Shown: piece after piece, positions 7,691-16,821 of the stretch
Position numbering within the stretch: the stretch's first letter is position 1
Layout of the letters: each line of letters begins with the position of its first letter
NCBI GenBank assembly: GCA_028696165.1
Contig: JAQVHQ010000020.1
Span: 1 to 55,828, forward strand
Reading direction: 5' to 3'
From: Lachnospiraceae bacterium
Lineage (GTDB): Bacteria > Bacillota > Clostridia > Lachnospirales > Lachnospiraceae
DNA length: 55,828 bases
Notes under the pieces: generated by a model
What the model saw: the letters and a program-made list of their open reading frames with translations, nothing else
Told to the model about the DNA's origin: nothing
The model's database searches: none
Program-made: the position numbers and the translations under genes

Positions 7691-8230
7691 ATGCAGAAAA
7701 ATAAAAAAGAAAGAATGAAAAAAATTAGAAGTCGAACAGACCAGATTCAAATCGACCTGGATTATCTGATTATTCTTGGAGCAGATGTGCGGGGATATAT
7801 GCCATGCGAAGCTTTGCGCTGGCGTCTGGATACTGCGGTGGATTATCTGCGCCGTCATGAGCAGACGAATGTAGTGGTATCTGGCGGACAGGGAGCGGAT
7901 GAAGAAATAACAGAGGCTTCCTGTATGGCCAATTATCTTATGCATATGGGAATTGCGAAAGAGAGAATCTGGATGGAAGAGCGGGCAACCAGTACCTGGG
8001 AAAATATTTCATTTAGTTATGCATTGCTTGAAGAGCCAAGAGATACCTATAGGATAGGGATTGTAACGAATGGATTTCATATTCCAAGAAGTCTGGCTGT
8101 GGCGAAAAAAATAGGAACTTATGAAGTGTATGGAATTGCAGCACCTATGGATGATACGATGAAAAAAATCATTTATTCAATTCGTGAGATTTTTGCGCTT
8201 TTATCCTATAAGCTGCAGGGGAAGATTTAA
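7691..8230 (+). CDS. YdcF-like DUF218 domain protein
   Basis: A 179-residue soluble DUF218 protein. The family pattern is clear: YLIILGADVRG, ALRWRLDTAVDYL, VVVSGGQGADE, the STWENISFS segment and VTNGFHIPRSLAVAKK. Family members include E. coli YdcF and the ElyC/SanA envelope proteins, but the biochemical role is not settled. There is no N-terminal membrane anchor here, which separates it from SanA/ElyC. It lies 71 nt after folBK with its own ribosome site (AAGGGG), and may be co-transcribed with the fol genes. Confidence 0.8.
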   Translation: MQKNKKERMKKIRSRTDQIQIDLDYLIILGADVRGYMPCEALRWRLDTAVDYLRRHEQTNVVVSGGQGADEEITEASCMANYLMHMGIAKERIWMEERATSTWENISFSYALLEEPRDTYRIGIVTNGFHIPRSLAVAKKIGTYEVYGIAAPMDDTMKKIIYSIREIFALLSYKLQGKI

Positions 8231-8268
8231 TCTCATCAAGGAAGTTATAACAGTAGAGGAGCAAAAAC

Positions 8269-9177
8269 ATGACATTAGCACAATTACGATACGTGATAAC
8301 AGTGGCAGATACCAAATCAATGAATGAAGCGGCCAGAAGTCTGTTTATTTCCCAGCCAAGTTTATCCAGTGCGGTGAAAGAACTGGAGCATGAGATCGGG
8401 CTGGAACTGTTTCGGCGGACAAATCGAGGCGTTGTGCTGACACCAGCGGGGGAAGAGTTCTTAGGCTATGCCAGACAGGTAGTAGAGCAATTTCAGCTGG
8501 TGGAAAATAAATATATTGAAAAGAAAAACGAGAAAAAGAAGTTCAGTGTATCCATGCAGCATTACACATTCGCAGTCAATGCATTTGTGGAGATGGTCAA
8601 ACAGTATGGAATGGATGAATACGAGTTTGCAGTTCATGAGACGAAGACCAGTGATGTCATTGAAGATGTCAGGAATTTTAAGAGTGAAATTGGCATTCTT
8701 TATATGAATGACTTTAATCAGAAAGTATTAAATAAGATTTTAAAGGAAGCAGGACTGGAATTCCATGAGATACTGACCTGCCGGGTATATGTATATCTAT
8801 GGAAAAATCATCCGCTGGCAGATAAAGATGTAATTGCACTGGAGGAATTAGAGGAATATCCATGTCTTTCCTTTGAACAGGGGGCAAACAATTCTTTTTA
8901 TTTTGCTGAAGAGGTTTTAAGCACATACGAATACAAGCGATTAATCAAAGCCAATGACAGGGCAACACTTCTGAATCTCATGGTTGGATTAAATGGATAT
9001 ACACTGTGTTCCGGGATTATCTGTGAGGAGTTAAATGGCAGTGAGTATTGTGCCATACCATTAAAAACTGAGGAGATAATGACCATTGGATATATATCTA
9101 GAAAAGGAATTCCGATAAGTCCATTGGGAAAAAAATACTTAGATGAAATCGCAAAGTATAAGGATAAGGCGATGTAG
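8269..9177 (+). CDS. LysR family regulator, probably of cysteine synthesis
   Basis: A 302-residue LysR-type regulator. Residues 1-60 are the winged helix (TLAQLRYVITVADTKSMNEA, SLFISQPSLSSAVKELE). Residues 90-295 form the periplasmic-binding-like effector domain. It lies 41 nt upstream of cysK in the same direction, so it probably controls cysK (and perhaps metY) as CysB/CysR-type regulators do, sensing O-acetylserine or a related compound. That target is inferred from position. The ribosome site AGAGGAG lies before the ATG. Confidence 0.85.
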   Translation: MTLAQLRYVITVADTKSMNEAARSLFISQPSLSSAVKELEHEIGLELFRRTNRGVVLTPAGEEFLGYARQVVEQFQLVENKYIEKKNEKKKFSVSMQHYTFAVNAFVEMVKQYGMDEYEFAVHETKTSDVIEDVRNFKSEIGILYMNDFNQKVLNKILKEAGLEFHEILTCRVYVYLWKNHPLADKDVIALEELEEYPCLSFEQGANNSFYFAEEVLSTYEYKRLIKANDRATLLNLMVGLNGYTLCSGIICEELNGSEYCAIPLKTEEIMTIGYISRKGIPISPLGKKYLDEIAKYKDKAM

Positions 9178-9218
9178 ATGCGAAATGATAAATATAAATA
9201 TTTCAGGAGGAAAAGAAT

Positions 9219-10163
9219 ATGAGCGATATAAAGGAAAGTGCACTTGAGCTGGTTGGAAAGACTCCACTTATGAAATTGAGCCGTTATGCTAAAAATGCCG
9301 GGATTGAAGATGCAGTGATTTTAGGGAAAATGGAGTATTTAAATCCGGCAGGATCAGTCAAAGACCGTGTGGCTTTGGAGATGATTGAAGATGCGGAAAA
9401 GAAAGGCTTGTTAAAACCTGGTGCGACGATTATTGAGCCTACTTCAGGAAATACTGGAATCGGTCTCGCAGCTGTTGCAGTTGTGAAGGGATATCACGCG
9501 ATTCTCACATTGCCGGATACCATGAGTATGGAGAGGAGAAATCTTCTGAGTGCCTATGGAGCAGAACTGGTGCTGACAGAGGGCGCTAAAGGTATGAGTG
9601 GAGCTGTTGAAAAAGCCAATGAACTGAATAATACAATCCCCGGTTCTATTATCTTAGGACAGTTTGACAATCCGGCCAATGCACAGGCACATCGGAAAAC
9701 TACAGGACCTGAAATCTGGGAACAGACAGACGGTAAGGTGGATATCTTCGTGGCAGGGATAGGCACCGGTGGAACGATCACTGGTGTGGGAGAGTATTTA
9801 AAGAGCAAGAACCCTGATATCCAGGTAGTAGCAGTGGAACCTGCAACCAGCCCGGTATTATCAAAGGGATATGCAGGAGCCCACGAAATCCAGGGGATTG
9901 GTGCAAACTTTGTACCGACAGTTTTAAATACAGAAGTATATGACGAGATACTTCCAATTGAAAATGAGGATGCCTATATAGAAGGAAAAGCTTTTGCAGT
10001 AAGTGAAGGAGTTCTGGTGGGAATATCATCAGGGGCAGCATTAAAAGCAGCAGGAATTCTTGCGGCGAGACCGGAAAATAAGGGGAAAGTGATTGTTGCC
10101 CTGCTGCCTGATTCCGGAGACAGATATTTATCTACTCCGTTATTTTCCAGTGTGGAAGAGTAG
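9219..10163 (+). CDS. cysK: Cysteine synthase A (O-acetylserine sulfhydrylase)
   Basis: A 314-residue PLP enzyme making cysteine from O-acetylserine and sulfide. The PLP lysine is K48 in NPAGSVKDR, the substrate loop is TSGNTGIGLA, and the PLP phosphate loop is GIGTGGTITGVG. The length is typical for CysK. AGGAGG before the ATG gives a strong ribosome site. It lies immediately after the LysR gene and ends at a strong terminator, so the pair forms one unit. Confidence 0.95.
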   Translation: MSDIKESALELVGKTPLMKLSRYAKNAGIEDAVILGKMEYLNPAGSVKDRVALEMIEDAEKKGLLKPGATIIEPTSGNTGIGLAAVAVVKGYHAILTLPDTMSMERRNLLSAYGAELVLTEGAKGMSGAVEKANELNNTIPGSIILGQFDNPANAQAHRKTTGPEIWEQTDGKVDIFVAGIGTGGTITGVGEYLKSKNPDIQVVAVEPATSPVLSKGYAGAHEIQGIGANFVPTVLNTEVYDEILPIENEDAYIEGKAFAVSEGVLVGISSGAALKAAGILAARPENKGKVIVALLPDSGDRYLSTPLFSSVEE

Positions 10164-10221
10164 AACGGAAGTGTTTTGCATTTCCAGATATGCAGATGTT
10201 AGAGTTATCAATTATGAAAAG

Positions 10222-10266
10222 GGACAGCCAGCTATAGGATAAAACTATAACTGGCTGTTCTTTTTT
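10222..10266 (+). terminator. Intrinsic terminator after cysK
   Basis: A 16-bp stem (10222-10237 with 10245-10260, with G-U pairs) and a 7-nt loop are followed by a run of seven T. Confidence 0.9.
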
Positions 10267-10271
10267 CATAT

Positions 10272-10300
10272 TAGACAAGTAGGAATTAAAATGATATTAT
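10272..10300 (+). promoter_or_regulatory. Promoter of the metY transcription unit
   Basis: -35 TAGACA at 10272-10277, 17-nt spacer, -10 TATTAT at 10295-10300, just past the cysK terminator. It implies a leader of about 250 nt before metY. Confidence 0.55.
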
Positions 10301-10350
10301 ATCCTTGTAAACAGATAGGAAATGAAAGAAAAGGAAACGGAGAGACTTAC

Positions 10351-10407
10351 ATGAGAGTAATTATACAGGATAACCGAACCGTGATTTATGATGTCATGTG
10401 TTGTTAA
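10351..10407 (+). CDS. Putative Cys-Cys leader peptide of metY
   Basis: A short ORF of 18 codons, MRVIIQDNRTVIYDVMCC then stop, sits inside the metY leader. It has a plausible ribosome site (AAACGGAGAG, 10336-10343 region) 7-8 nt before the ATG. The two Cys codons directly before the stop, after a Met codon, upstream of a sulfur-assimilation gene, suggest sensing of charged Cys-tRNA by ribosome stalling, as in other amino-acid leader peptides. The following 150 nt contain only weak hairpins (ACAGG/CCTGT next to the metY ribosome site, AGTATC/GATACT). The mechanism is therefore unclear; translational control is more likely than a classical terminator switch. Function is inference. Confidence 0.5.
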   Translation: MRVIIQDNRTVIYDVMCC

Positions 10408-10555
10408 AATTTAGATATAGCTGTAACAGATAGAAGAGAAACTAAGTATCGGAAATAAAAGTATGAATAATTAACAATAGATTCCAAACCACAGATACTA
10501 AACCAATAAAATAAGAGAACAGGACAAGATAAGAGCCTGTAGAATGGAGATTATT

Positions 10556-11863
10556 ATGAGTAAAAAAACATATGCAGAGAGAAATTTCAAATTCGAGACA
10601 TTACAGTTACATGTAGGACAGGAACAGCCAGACCCGGTTACAGATGCCAGAGCAGTACCGATTTATCAGAGTTCTTCTTTTGTATTTAAAAACAGTGATC
10701 ATGCAGCGGCAAGATTTGGTTTAAGTGACGCTGGAAACATTTATGGAAGACTGACAAATCCTACAGAAGATGTATTTGAACAGAGAATTGCTAAATTAGA
10801 GGGCGGTGTTGCCGCTTTGGCAGTAGCTTCAGGTGCAGCGGCGATCTCTTATACCTTCCAGAACCTGGCTCATGCAGGTGACCATATCGTAGCTGCTAAA
10901 AATATCTATGGCGGCACTTACAATCTTCTGGCACACACTCTTCCGGAATATGGAATCACAGCTTCTTTCGTAGATCCCTTTAATTATCAGGAGATTGAAG
11001 ATGCCATTCAGGAGAATACGAAAGCAATTCATATTGAAACATTAGGAAATCCTAATTCAGAAGTAGTAGATATTGAGAAGATTGCAAACATTGCACATGC
11101 ACACAAGATTCCATTGGTAGTAGACAACACATTTGCAACACCATATCTGGTTCGCCCGATTGAGTATGGTGCAGATATCGTGGTTCATTCTGCGACAAAA
11201 TTCATCGGCGGACATGGAACAACTATCGGCGGTGTCATTGTAGACAGTGGAAAATTTGATTGGATTGGAAGCGGAAAATTCCCTTCACTGACAGAACCAA
11301 ACCCTAGTTATCATGGAATCAGTTTTGCCAAAGCTGTTGGACCGGCAGCATTTGTTACGAGAATTCGCGCAATCTTACTTCGTGATACCGGGGCAACACT
11401 TTCACCGTTCCATGCTTTTATATTCCTTCAGGGATTAGAAACCTTATCATTAAGAGTGGAAAGACATGTGGAGAATGCATTAAAGGTAGTTGATTTCCTG
11501 AAAAATCATCCACAGGTAGAGCGTGTAAATCATCCTTCTGTATCAGACAACTCAGAGCAGCAGGAATTATACAAGAAATACTTCCCGAATGGCGGCGGCT
11601 CTATCTTCACCTTCGAGATTAAAGGCGATGACAGAAAGGCCAAAGACTTTATCGATAATCTGGAACTGTTCTCTTTATTAGCCAATGTGGCAGATGTGAA
11701 GTCTCTGGTTATTCATCCGGCTTCTACTACACATGCAGAACTCAATGCAGAAGAGCAGGCAGACCAGGGGATTAAAGAAAATACCATTCGTTTGTCTATA
11801 GGTACAGAAAATATTGACGATATTATTGAGGATTTGAAAGAGGCCTTTGAAAGTTTGAATTAA
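10556..11863 (+). CDS. metY: O-acetylhomoserine / O-acetylserine sulfhydrylase
   Basis: A 435-residue Cys/Met metabolism PLP enzyme of the MetY type. It starts FETLQLHVGQEQPDPVTDARAVPIYQSS and has NIYGRLTNPT, the GGVAALAVASGAAA segment, and the PLP lysine in VHSATKFIGGHG. It makes homocysteine (or cysteine) from an O-acetylated amino acid and sulfide. ATG 10556 is chosen over 10544 because GGAG at 10545-10548 serves it. It stands alone between its promoter and a strong terminator, and is preceded by the Cys-Cys leader ORF. Confidence 0.93.
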   Translation: MSKKTYAERNFKFETLQLHVGQEQPDPVTDARAVPIYQSSSFVFKNSDHAAARFGLSDAGNIYGRLTNPTEDVFEQRIAKLEGGVAALAVASGAAAISYTFQNLAHAGDHIVAAKNIYGGTYNLLAHTLPEYGITASFVDPFNYQEIEDAIQENTKAIHIETLGNPNSEVVDIEKIANIAHAHKIPLVVDNTFATPYLVRPIEYGADIVVHSATKFIGGHGTTIGGVIVDSGKFDWIGSGKFPSLTEPNPSYHGISFAKAVGPAAFVTRIRAILLRDTGATLSPFHAFIFLQGLETLSLRVERHVENALKVVDFLKNHPQVERVNHPSVSDNSEQQELYKKYFPNGGGSIFTFEIKGDDRKAKDFIDNLELFSLLANVADVKSLVIHPASTTHAELNAEEQADQGIKENTIRLSIGTENIDDIIEDLKEAFESLN

Positions 11864-11873
11864 AGAATATAGA

Positions 11874-11938
11874 AGATGTAAGTAAAAGAATAGCTGCTGG
11901 GATGTGCCAGACCTGTTCTTTTGCTTACATCTTTTTTT
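11874..11938 (+). terminator. Intrinsic terminator after metY
   Basis: A 17-bp stem (11874-11890 with 11916-11932) with a 25-nt loop is followed by seven T. Confidence 0.88.
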
Positions 11939-11970
11939 AATTAGGGTAAGAAGTATGGAATAAATATCTT

Positions 11971-11990
11971 ATTTTAGAAAAAACTAAATT
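11971..11990 (+). promoter_or_regulatory. Candidate operator of the arabinan regulator (dyad form)
   Basis: ATTTTAG-N6-CTAAATT is an inverted pair of the half-site CTAAAAT found at other promoters of this locus. It lies about 12 bp upstream of the -35 of the GH127 promoter. The rest of the 300-nt gap holds that promoter and, at about 12076-12108, an AT-rich stretch with near-tandem AATATTATAAA units of unknown meaning. Confidence 0.45.
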
Positions 11991-12002
11991 AATTTAAAAA
12001 CA

Positions 12003-12031
12003 TTGAAAAAATAAAGAAGATAATGTATGAT
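12003..12031 (+). promoter_or_regulatory. Promoter of the GH127-GH27 operon
   Basis: -35 TTGAAA at 12003-12008, 17-nt spacer, -10 TATGAT at 12026-12031. The leader would be about 130 nt. Confidence 0.6.
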
Positions 12032-12167
12032 ACTCTCAAAGTGCACTCAAATTAATTCAGCCTATTGTTTTAAAATAATATTATAAAACAATATTATAAA
12101 GCAATATGAAAGAACTTTATTAAATCTGCATATATAAAGTATTAGAAAATCGGGGGATTTTATTATT

Positions 12168-14507
12168 ATGGAAAGTGTATCGAGAAATATACAAAAAAAT
12201 GCTTTGGAAAAGCTGGAGTATGGAAGCGTGCGTATAAGAGACGAGTTTCTGCTTCATAGTTTTGATTTGGAGAGAAAATATCTGCTTTCTTTAGATATGG
12301 ACCGTCTATTAGCAGGATTTATGGAGACAGCTGGTCAAAAAACTGCAGCGAAGCGTTACGAAGGATGGGAAAGCACGCAGATTCAGGGACATACGATGGG
12401 GCATTATCTGACGGCATTGTCTCAGGCGTGGGCATCTACGGGAGATGAGATTTTCAAGGAACGGGTGGATTATCTGGTTGAGAAGCTTGCAGAGTGTCAG
12501 CGGGCAGATGGATATCTGTTTGCATCGGGAGAGGAACTTTTCGATTGGGTCGAAGATAAAAAACCGGCATGGGTTCCCTGGTATACGATGCATAAACTCT
12601 TGTCGGGATTGGTAAGTGTGTGTAAATATACAGAAAATAAAAAGGGATATACGGTTATGGCAAATCTGGCAGACTGGGTATCTGGGCGTGCCCTTAGCTG
12701 GTCCGATAAGGTGCGTGATAATGTGCTGGCGGTAGAGTATGGCGGGATGAATGATGTACTTTATGATATTTATGCGCTGACAGGCAATGCTTTATATATG
12801 AGAGCTGCGCACCGGTTTGACGAGATGAAATTATTTCAGTCGATGGAACAGCGGGAGGACATTCTAAATGGACTTCATGCAAATACAACCATTCCTAAGA
12901 TTCTGGGAGGTTTAAAACGATATTTTGTAACTGGGCAAAAGGAAACTTTTTATCTCCATATGGCGCAGAATTTCTGGGGTATGGTTGTTAGTCATCATAC
13001 ATATATTACGGGCGGAAACAGTGAGTGGGAACATTTCGGACATCCGGATATACTGGATGCCGAGCGTACAGCGTGTAATTGTGAAACATGCAATTCATAT
13101 AACATGTTAAAACTGACCAGTCTCTTATTCATGGCAACGGGGGAGAAGCAGTATGCAGATTATGATGAACGGACTTACGTGAATGCTATTCTCTCTTCAC
13201 AGAATCACGAAACAGGAATGACTACGTATTTTCAGCCTATGGCTTCAGGATATTTCAAGGTATATTCGACTCCATACAATAAGTTCTGGTGTTGTACAGG
13301 TACAGGAATGGAAAATTTCACCAAACAGGTAGAAAATATCTATTATTGCGGAGAAAATATTCTGTATATAAATCGCTTCTTTGCTTCGGAAGTACAGTGG
13401 GAAGAACAGAATCTTACGTTAAAGGTGGAAGGGAATCTTTTGCGGGAAGAGACATTTAGAATAAGAATCCAGGAAACAGGGATAACGGATAGAAAACTTG
13501 CAGTACAGAAAGACATGGATGAGAATATTGACCAGGTGTCGACAATTGCTATACGGCAGCCTGAATGGATGGCTTATTCGGTATTGCCAAAAGTATCGTC
13601 CCAGTCCCCATGTGAAGTGACAGAGGAAGAGGGCTTCTGGAAATTGAAAAAATGTTGGCGGGAGGGAGATATCATTGAACTGTCTTTGCCAATGCAGATG
13701 CAGGTGCATGGATTGCCGGATGCAGATAATGTGGCAGCATTTACTTATGGTCCGTTTGTCTTAAGTGCAGACTTTGGCAGCTTTGATATGAAGGAATCCA
13801 GTACAGGAGTGGATGTAACGGTTCCGACTAAGAGTCAGGAAATAATAGATTCGATATTGTTAGATACAGAAACTTATCAGGATTGGAAGGGACAAATTGG
13901 AGCGCGTCTGAAAAAGACAGATGGTAAGATGGAGTTTCAATTAATGGATGCAAAAGGACAGAAATTTATTTTTGCTCCACACTTCCTTAAAAATCAGGTT
14001 AGATATGGTATTTATTTCCATATATTTGAAAATGAATCAGAAGTTTATGTAAACTATAGGCAGGAACAAAAACGAAAGCAGAATATTCTGAACAATCAAC
14101 ATGAAGTTATTCCCTTAGGAAATGACCAGTATGAATTGGCTTTTCATATTCAGGGACATGAGACTGATTCGGTGACAGCAGCAGGAAAACGTGGCCGGGT
14201 GGCCAGTCCGTCAGGCTGGTTTTCCTATGAGATGCAGATTCCGTCCAAAGCGTGCTGTCTGAACATGACACTATCCAGCCAGGCTACAAGCTATAATATA
14301 TATCTGGATGACACACTTTGGATTACAGATATGTCCAAACAGTTCTATGAGAGGGGATTTTATCAAAAAGAATATGGATTTCCCGAAGATGTCTTAGGAA
14401 AGCGCGTGCGGGTAAAGCTTGTAAATACGGATAAAACAAATAACTTTAGTATTTATAATGAATTATACATATCTGAGTTGGAGGAAAATGAAAATGAATG
14501 TAAATAA
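12168..14507 (+). CDS. GH127 family beta-L-arabinofuranosidase (DUF1680)
   Basis: A 779-residue GH127-like glycosidase. Characterised relatives (HypBA1 of Bifidobacterium longum) release beta-linked L-arabinofuranose using a zinc-bound cysteine nucleophile. The matching metal site is visible: E306 and C308 in CNCETCNSYNML, and C375-C376 in FWCCTGTGMENF, preceded by GGNSEWEHFG with candidate acid/base glutamates. Residues 1-400 form the (alpha/alpha)6 catalytic barrel, the rest beta-rich domains. There is no signal peptide, so it is probably cytoplasmic, acting on imported oligosaccharides. It is first of an operon and its last 14 nt overlap the GH27 gene. A GGGGGA ribosome site precedes the ATG. 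Substrate specificity within GH127 is not certain. Confidence 0.85.
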   Translation: MESVSRNIQKNALEKLEYGSVRIRDEFLLHSFDLERKYLLSLDMDRLLAGFMETAGQKTAAKRYEGWESTQIQGHTMGHYLTALSQAWASTGDEIFKERVDYLVEKLAECQRADGYLFASGEELFDWVEDKKPAWVPWYTMHKLLSGLVSVCKYTENKKGYTVMANLADWVSGRALSWSDKVRDNVLAVEYGGMNDVLYDIYALTGNALYMRAAHRFDEMKLFQSMEQREDILNGLHANTTIPKILGGLKRYFVTGQKETFYLHMAQNFWGMVVSHHTYITGGNSEWEHFGHPDILDAERTACNCETCNSYNMLKLTSLLFMATGEKQYADYDERTYVNAILSSQNHETGMTTYFQPMASGYFKVYSTPYNKFWCCTGTGMENFTKQVENIYYCGENILYINRFFASEVQWEEQNLTLKVEGNLLREETFRIRIQETGITDRKLAVQKDMDENIDQVSTIAIRQPEWMAYSVLPKVSSQSPCEVTEEEGFWKLKKCWREGDIIELSLPMQMQVHGLPDADNVAAFTYGPFVLSADFGSFDMKESSTGVDVTVPTKSQEIIDSILLDTETYQDWKGQIGARLKKTDGKMEFQLMDAKGQKFIFAPHFLKNQVRYGIYFHIFENESEVYVNYRQEQKRKQNILNNQHEVIPLGNDQYELAFHIQGHETDSVTAAGKRGRVASPSGWFSYEMQIPSKACCLNMTLSSQATSYNIYLDDTLWITDMSKQFYERGFYQKEYGFPEDVLGKRVRVKLVNTDKTNNFSIYNELYISELEENENECK

Positions 14508-15783
14508 GAATCAATTTGCCCTTACACCGCCGATGGGGTGGAATAGTTATGATTATTATGATACCACTGTGAACGAAACAGAAGTTAAGGAAAATGCTGC
14601 ATATATGGCGAAGCACCTAAAGAACTATGGTTATGAATACGTGGTTGTGGATATTCAGTGGTATGCTTATGGTGCAGGAACTATGAGGGATAAGTATCAG
14701 TATATACCATTTGGAAAAATGGGAATGGATGAGTATGGCAGACTGTTTCCGTGTGTGGAACGCTTTCCGTCAGCGAAAAACGGACAGGGATTTAAGCCGC
14801 TTGCAGATTATATACACAGCCTGGGTCTTAAGTTTGGCATACACATTATGAGAGGAATCCCCAGACTGGCTGCGCACATGCATCTTCCTGTGAAAGGAAC
14901 CAGTGTGACTGCAGATCAGATTGCCAACCCGGGCTCCATCTGCGACTGGAATCCGGATATGTATGGACTGCGGGACTGTGATGCAAGTCAGGCATATTAT
15001 GATTCAATCGTTGAACTATATGCCCGGTGGGGCGTAGATTTTATCAAATGTGATGACATCTGCAATACACATGCGTTTATCAATAAACCCTATGATGGAA
15101 AACATGAAGTGGAAATGCTTCACCGCGCTATAGCAAAATGCGAAAGGCCTATAGTTCTTAGTTTATCACCGGGACCGGCACTTTTAGAACAGGCCGGTCA
15201 TTATATGGAATATGCAAATATGTGGAGAATCAGCGATGATTTTTGGGATAACTGGGGATTGCTGCGCCGTATGTTTGATTATTGCCGGCAGTGGGGAAAG
15301 TATGTAAAACCAGGATGCTGGCCGGATTGTGATATGATTCCGGTTGGTAAATTGGGGCGAGGATTTGCTGATGAGCGGCAGACTTATTTTACAAAAGAAG
15401 AGCAGAAGACTATGATGACTTTGTGGTGCTTGTTCCGTTCGCCGCTTATGATAGGCGCAAAACTTACGGATATGGATGAAGATACACAACATTTGCTGAC
15501 TAATGAGAAATTACTGAAACTGCATAGGGAAGGAAGTTATCCGGGATTGATTGAGATGGATGCGGAACATGCAGTCTGGGGAATTTATTCAGAAGGTGGA
15601 GCATTACAGGGGATCGGAGTTTTTAACTTTTTAGATAAAGAAAGAGAGTTAGAGGTGAATTTGCCGGATTCCTGGGAGAGAAAAATAGAAGAGATTTGGA
15701 GTGGTGAGCAGATTTTTGTTGAATCAAAGAAACTGCGTGTACAAGTGTTAGGACATGGCGTTAAAGTGTTTAACATGTTGTAA
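14494..15783 (+). CDS. GH27 family glycosidase (alpha-galactosidase or beta-L-arabinopyranosidase)
   Basis: A 429-residue GH27 enzyme. It opens with TPPMGWNSYDYYDTTV, has the VVVDIQWY strand, the nucleophile D187 in DFIKCDDICN, and the acid/base aspartate in WRISDDFWD (D248 or D249). The C-terminal 80 residues form the usual beta domain. GH27 contains alpha-D-galactosidases and beta-L-arabinopyranosidases, whose substrates have the same hydroxyl geometry. In this arabinan locus the second activity is attractive but unproven. There is no signal peptide. The start at 14494 is chosen because GGAGGA at 14480-14485 is 8 nt upstream; ATG 14488 would be too close. Translation is probably coupled to GH127. 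Confidence 0.85.
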   Translation: MNVNKNQFALTPPMGWNSYDYYDTTVNETEVKENAAYMAKHLKNYGYEYVVVDIQWYAYGAGTMRDKYQYIPFGKMGMDEYGRLFPCVERFPSAKNGQGFKPLADYIHSLGLKFGIHIMRGIPRLAAHMHLPVKGTSVTADQIANPGSICDWNPDMYGLRDCDASQAYYDSIVELYARWGVDFIKCDDICNTHAFINKPYDGKHEVEMLHRAIAKCERPIVLSLSPGPALLEQAGHYMEYANMWRISDDFWDNWGLLRRMFDYCRQWGKYVKPGCWPDCDMIPVGKLGRGFADERQTYFTKEEQKTMMTLWCLFRSPLMIGAKLTDMDEDTQHLLTNEKLLKLHREGSYPGLIEMDAEHAVWGIYSEGGALQGIGVFNFLDKERELEVNLPDSWERKIEEIWSGEQIFVESKKLRVQVLGHGVKVFNML

Positions 15784-15810
15784 AGATGCAAGTAGAAGTC
15801 AGACATAGAG

Positions 15811-16009
15811 AGACGAAAAAATGACAGAAGTAAGCAGGCTGAAATGACCATCGGGGGCAGGCGAAAACGGAAACAACCTGACTGAAACCGTCAAAAACAG
15901 ACGTACGAACTAATTTCGTCTGTTTTTGACGGTTTCAGTCAGGTTGTTTCCGTTTTCGCCTGCCCCCGATGGTCATTTCAGCCTGCTTACTTCCGTCATT
16001 TTTTCGTCT
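15811..16009. repeat. Giant inverted repeat, 93-nt arms
   Basis: Arms 15811-15903 and 15917-16009 are complementary over all 93 positions, with one G-U-type difference seen, around a 13-nt loop. This is far longer than an intrinsic terminator. It fills the gap between convergent GH27 and DUF624 genes (28 nt after one stop, 18 nt from the other), so it could still end transcription from both sides. The arms contain GTCATTTC (15972-15979) and GTCATTTT (15995-16002), and another GTCATTTC lies just outside at 16015-16022. The nature of the element is unknown. Confidence 0.95.
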
Positions 16010-16026
16010 TACAAGTCATTTCACCG

Positions 16027-16680
16027 TTACTCGAATCGGTTGCCTGTTCTTTCTAAATCTTCATCAATCTCATTTGGCACATATTTTCTAAATATCATGA
16101 TAAATACATTGGATGTCAGATAAGCGGTTATTCCTGCACCACAGATAATTACGACTCCCATAAACGGACGGAAGAACAACCCAAGGAATACCATAGAACC
16201 CACGATAATAAGCAATACCACAGACAACACAAAATGCCGCAGCGACATAAGCAGAGCCAGTTTTACATTTTCGAAGATGCTATTCTCAAACTTCGCCTGA
16301 ACAGGAAAGATATATAGCGATGTCAGAACAAAAGGAATCAAAAAGATTGAACATCCAACAATCATCATCTTTCCCATGCCATCATTCAGGAAAAGTCCGT
16401 ATCGGATATCTGTCACAAATAAAAATCCCATAACCAGCATAATCAGCCAAATGATAGTTGATTGTTTTAGATTTTCCTTAAATGATTTCCGGAAATTTCT
16501 ATATACGTAATTTTCATCCGTTCTTATTAACTTCATACAGCTATAATAAAGTGCTGTAGTAGAAGCACCTATTGTCACAATAGGAAGACTGTATAAAACC
16601 CAGATAAAATGCAGGATAATCAGGTTTGCGAGGAAGTTTAAAGCTCGCATCAGCGGGCTGTCTATTGAAAATGCTCCCAT
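16027..16680 (-). CDS. DUF624 (YesL-like) membrane protein
   Basis: A 217-residue membrane protein of the DUF624/YesL family, with about five hydrophobic helices. It begins SPLMRALNFLANLIILHFIWVL, contains the family-like LPIVTIGASTTALYYSCMKLIR, and ends with a charged cytoplasmic tail. YesL-type genes are repeatedly found next to carbohydrate ABC importers and glycosidases in Firmicutes, but no function has been proven. It is transcribed toward GH27 and away from the GH43 gene, so it shares the 16681-16916 gap with that promoter. An AGAGAGG ribosome site lies before the ATG. Confidence 0.85.
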   Translation of the reverse strand: MGAFSIDSPLMRALNFLANLIILHFIWVLYSLPIVTIGASTTALYYSCMKLIRTDENYVYRNFRKSFKENLKQSTIIWLIMLVMGFLFVTDIRYGLFLNDGMGKMMIVGCSIFLIPFVLTSLYIFPVQAKFENSIFENVKLALLMSLRHFVLSVVLLIIVGSMVFLGLFFRPFMGVVIICGAGITAYLTSNVFIMIFRKYVPNEIDEDLERTGNRFE

Positions 16681-16821
16681 GTCAGGCCTCTCTTTCTTAT
16701 ATTGATTCTGTCGTTTTTGGTTACTTTCTATCTAAGAGTATACGTGTTTTTGTGAAAAATGTCGATAGAAATGGCTGTTTAATAGTTCACAAAAATGTTG
16801 AGAAAAAACTGTAATAATTTA

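Noticed and set aside
10408-10555. T-box or SAM riboswitch in the metY leader
   Set aside because: No T-box GGTGG/terminator pair and no SAM-I core elements; only weak hairpins are visible.
15811-16009. Giant hairpins as retron or DGR components
   Set aside because: No reverse transcriptase gene lies anywhere in the window; the hairpins lie alone in intergenic gaps.
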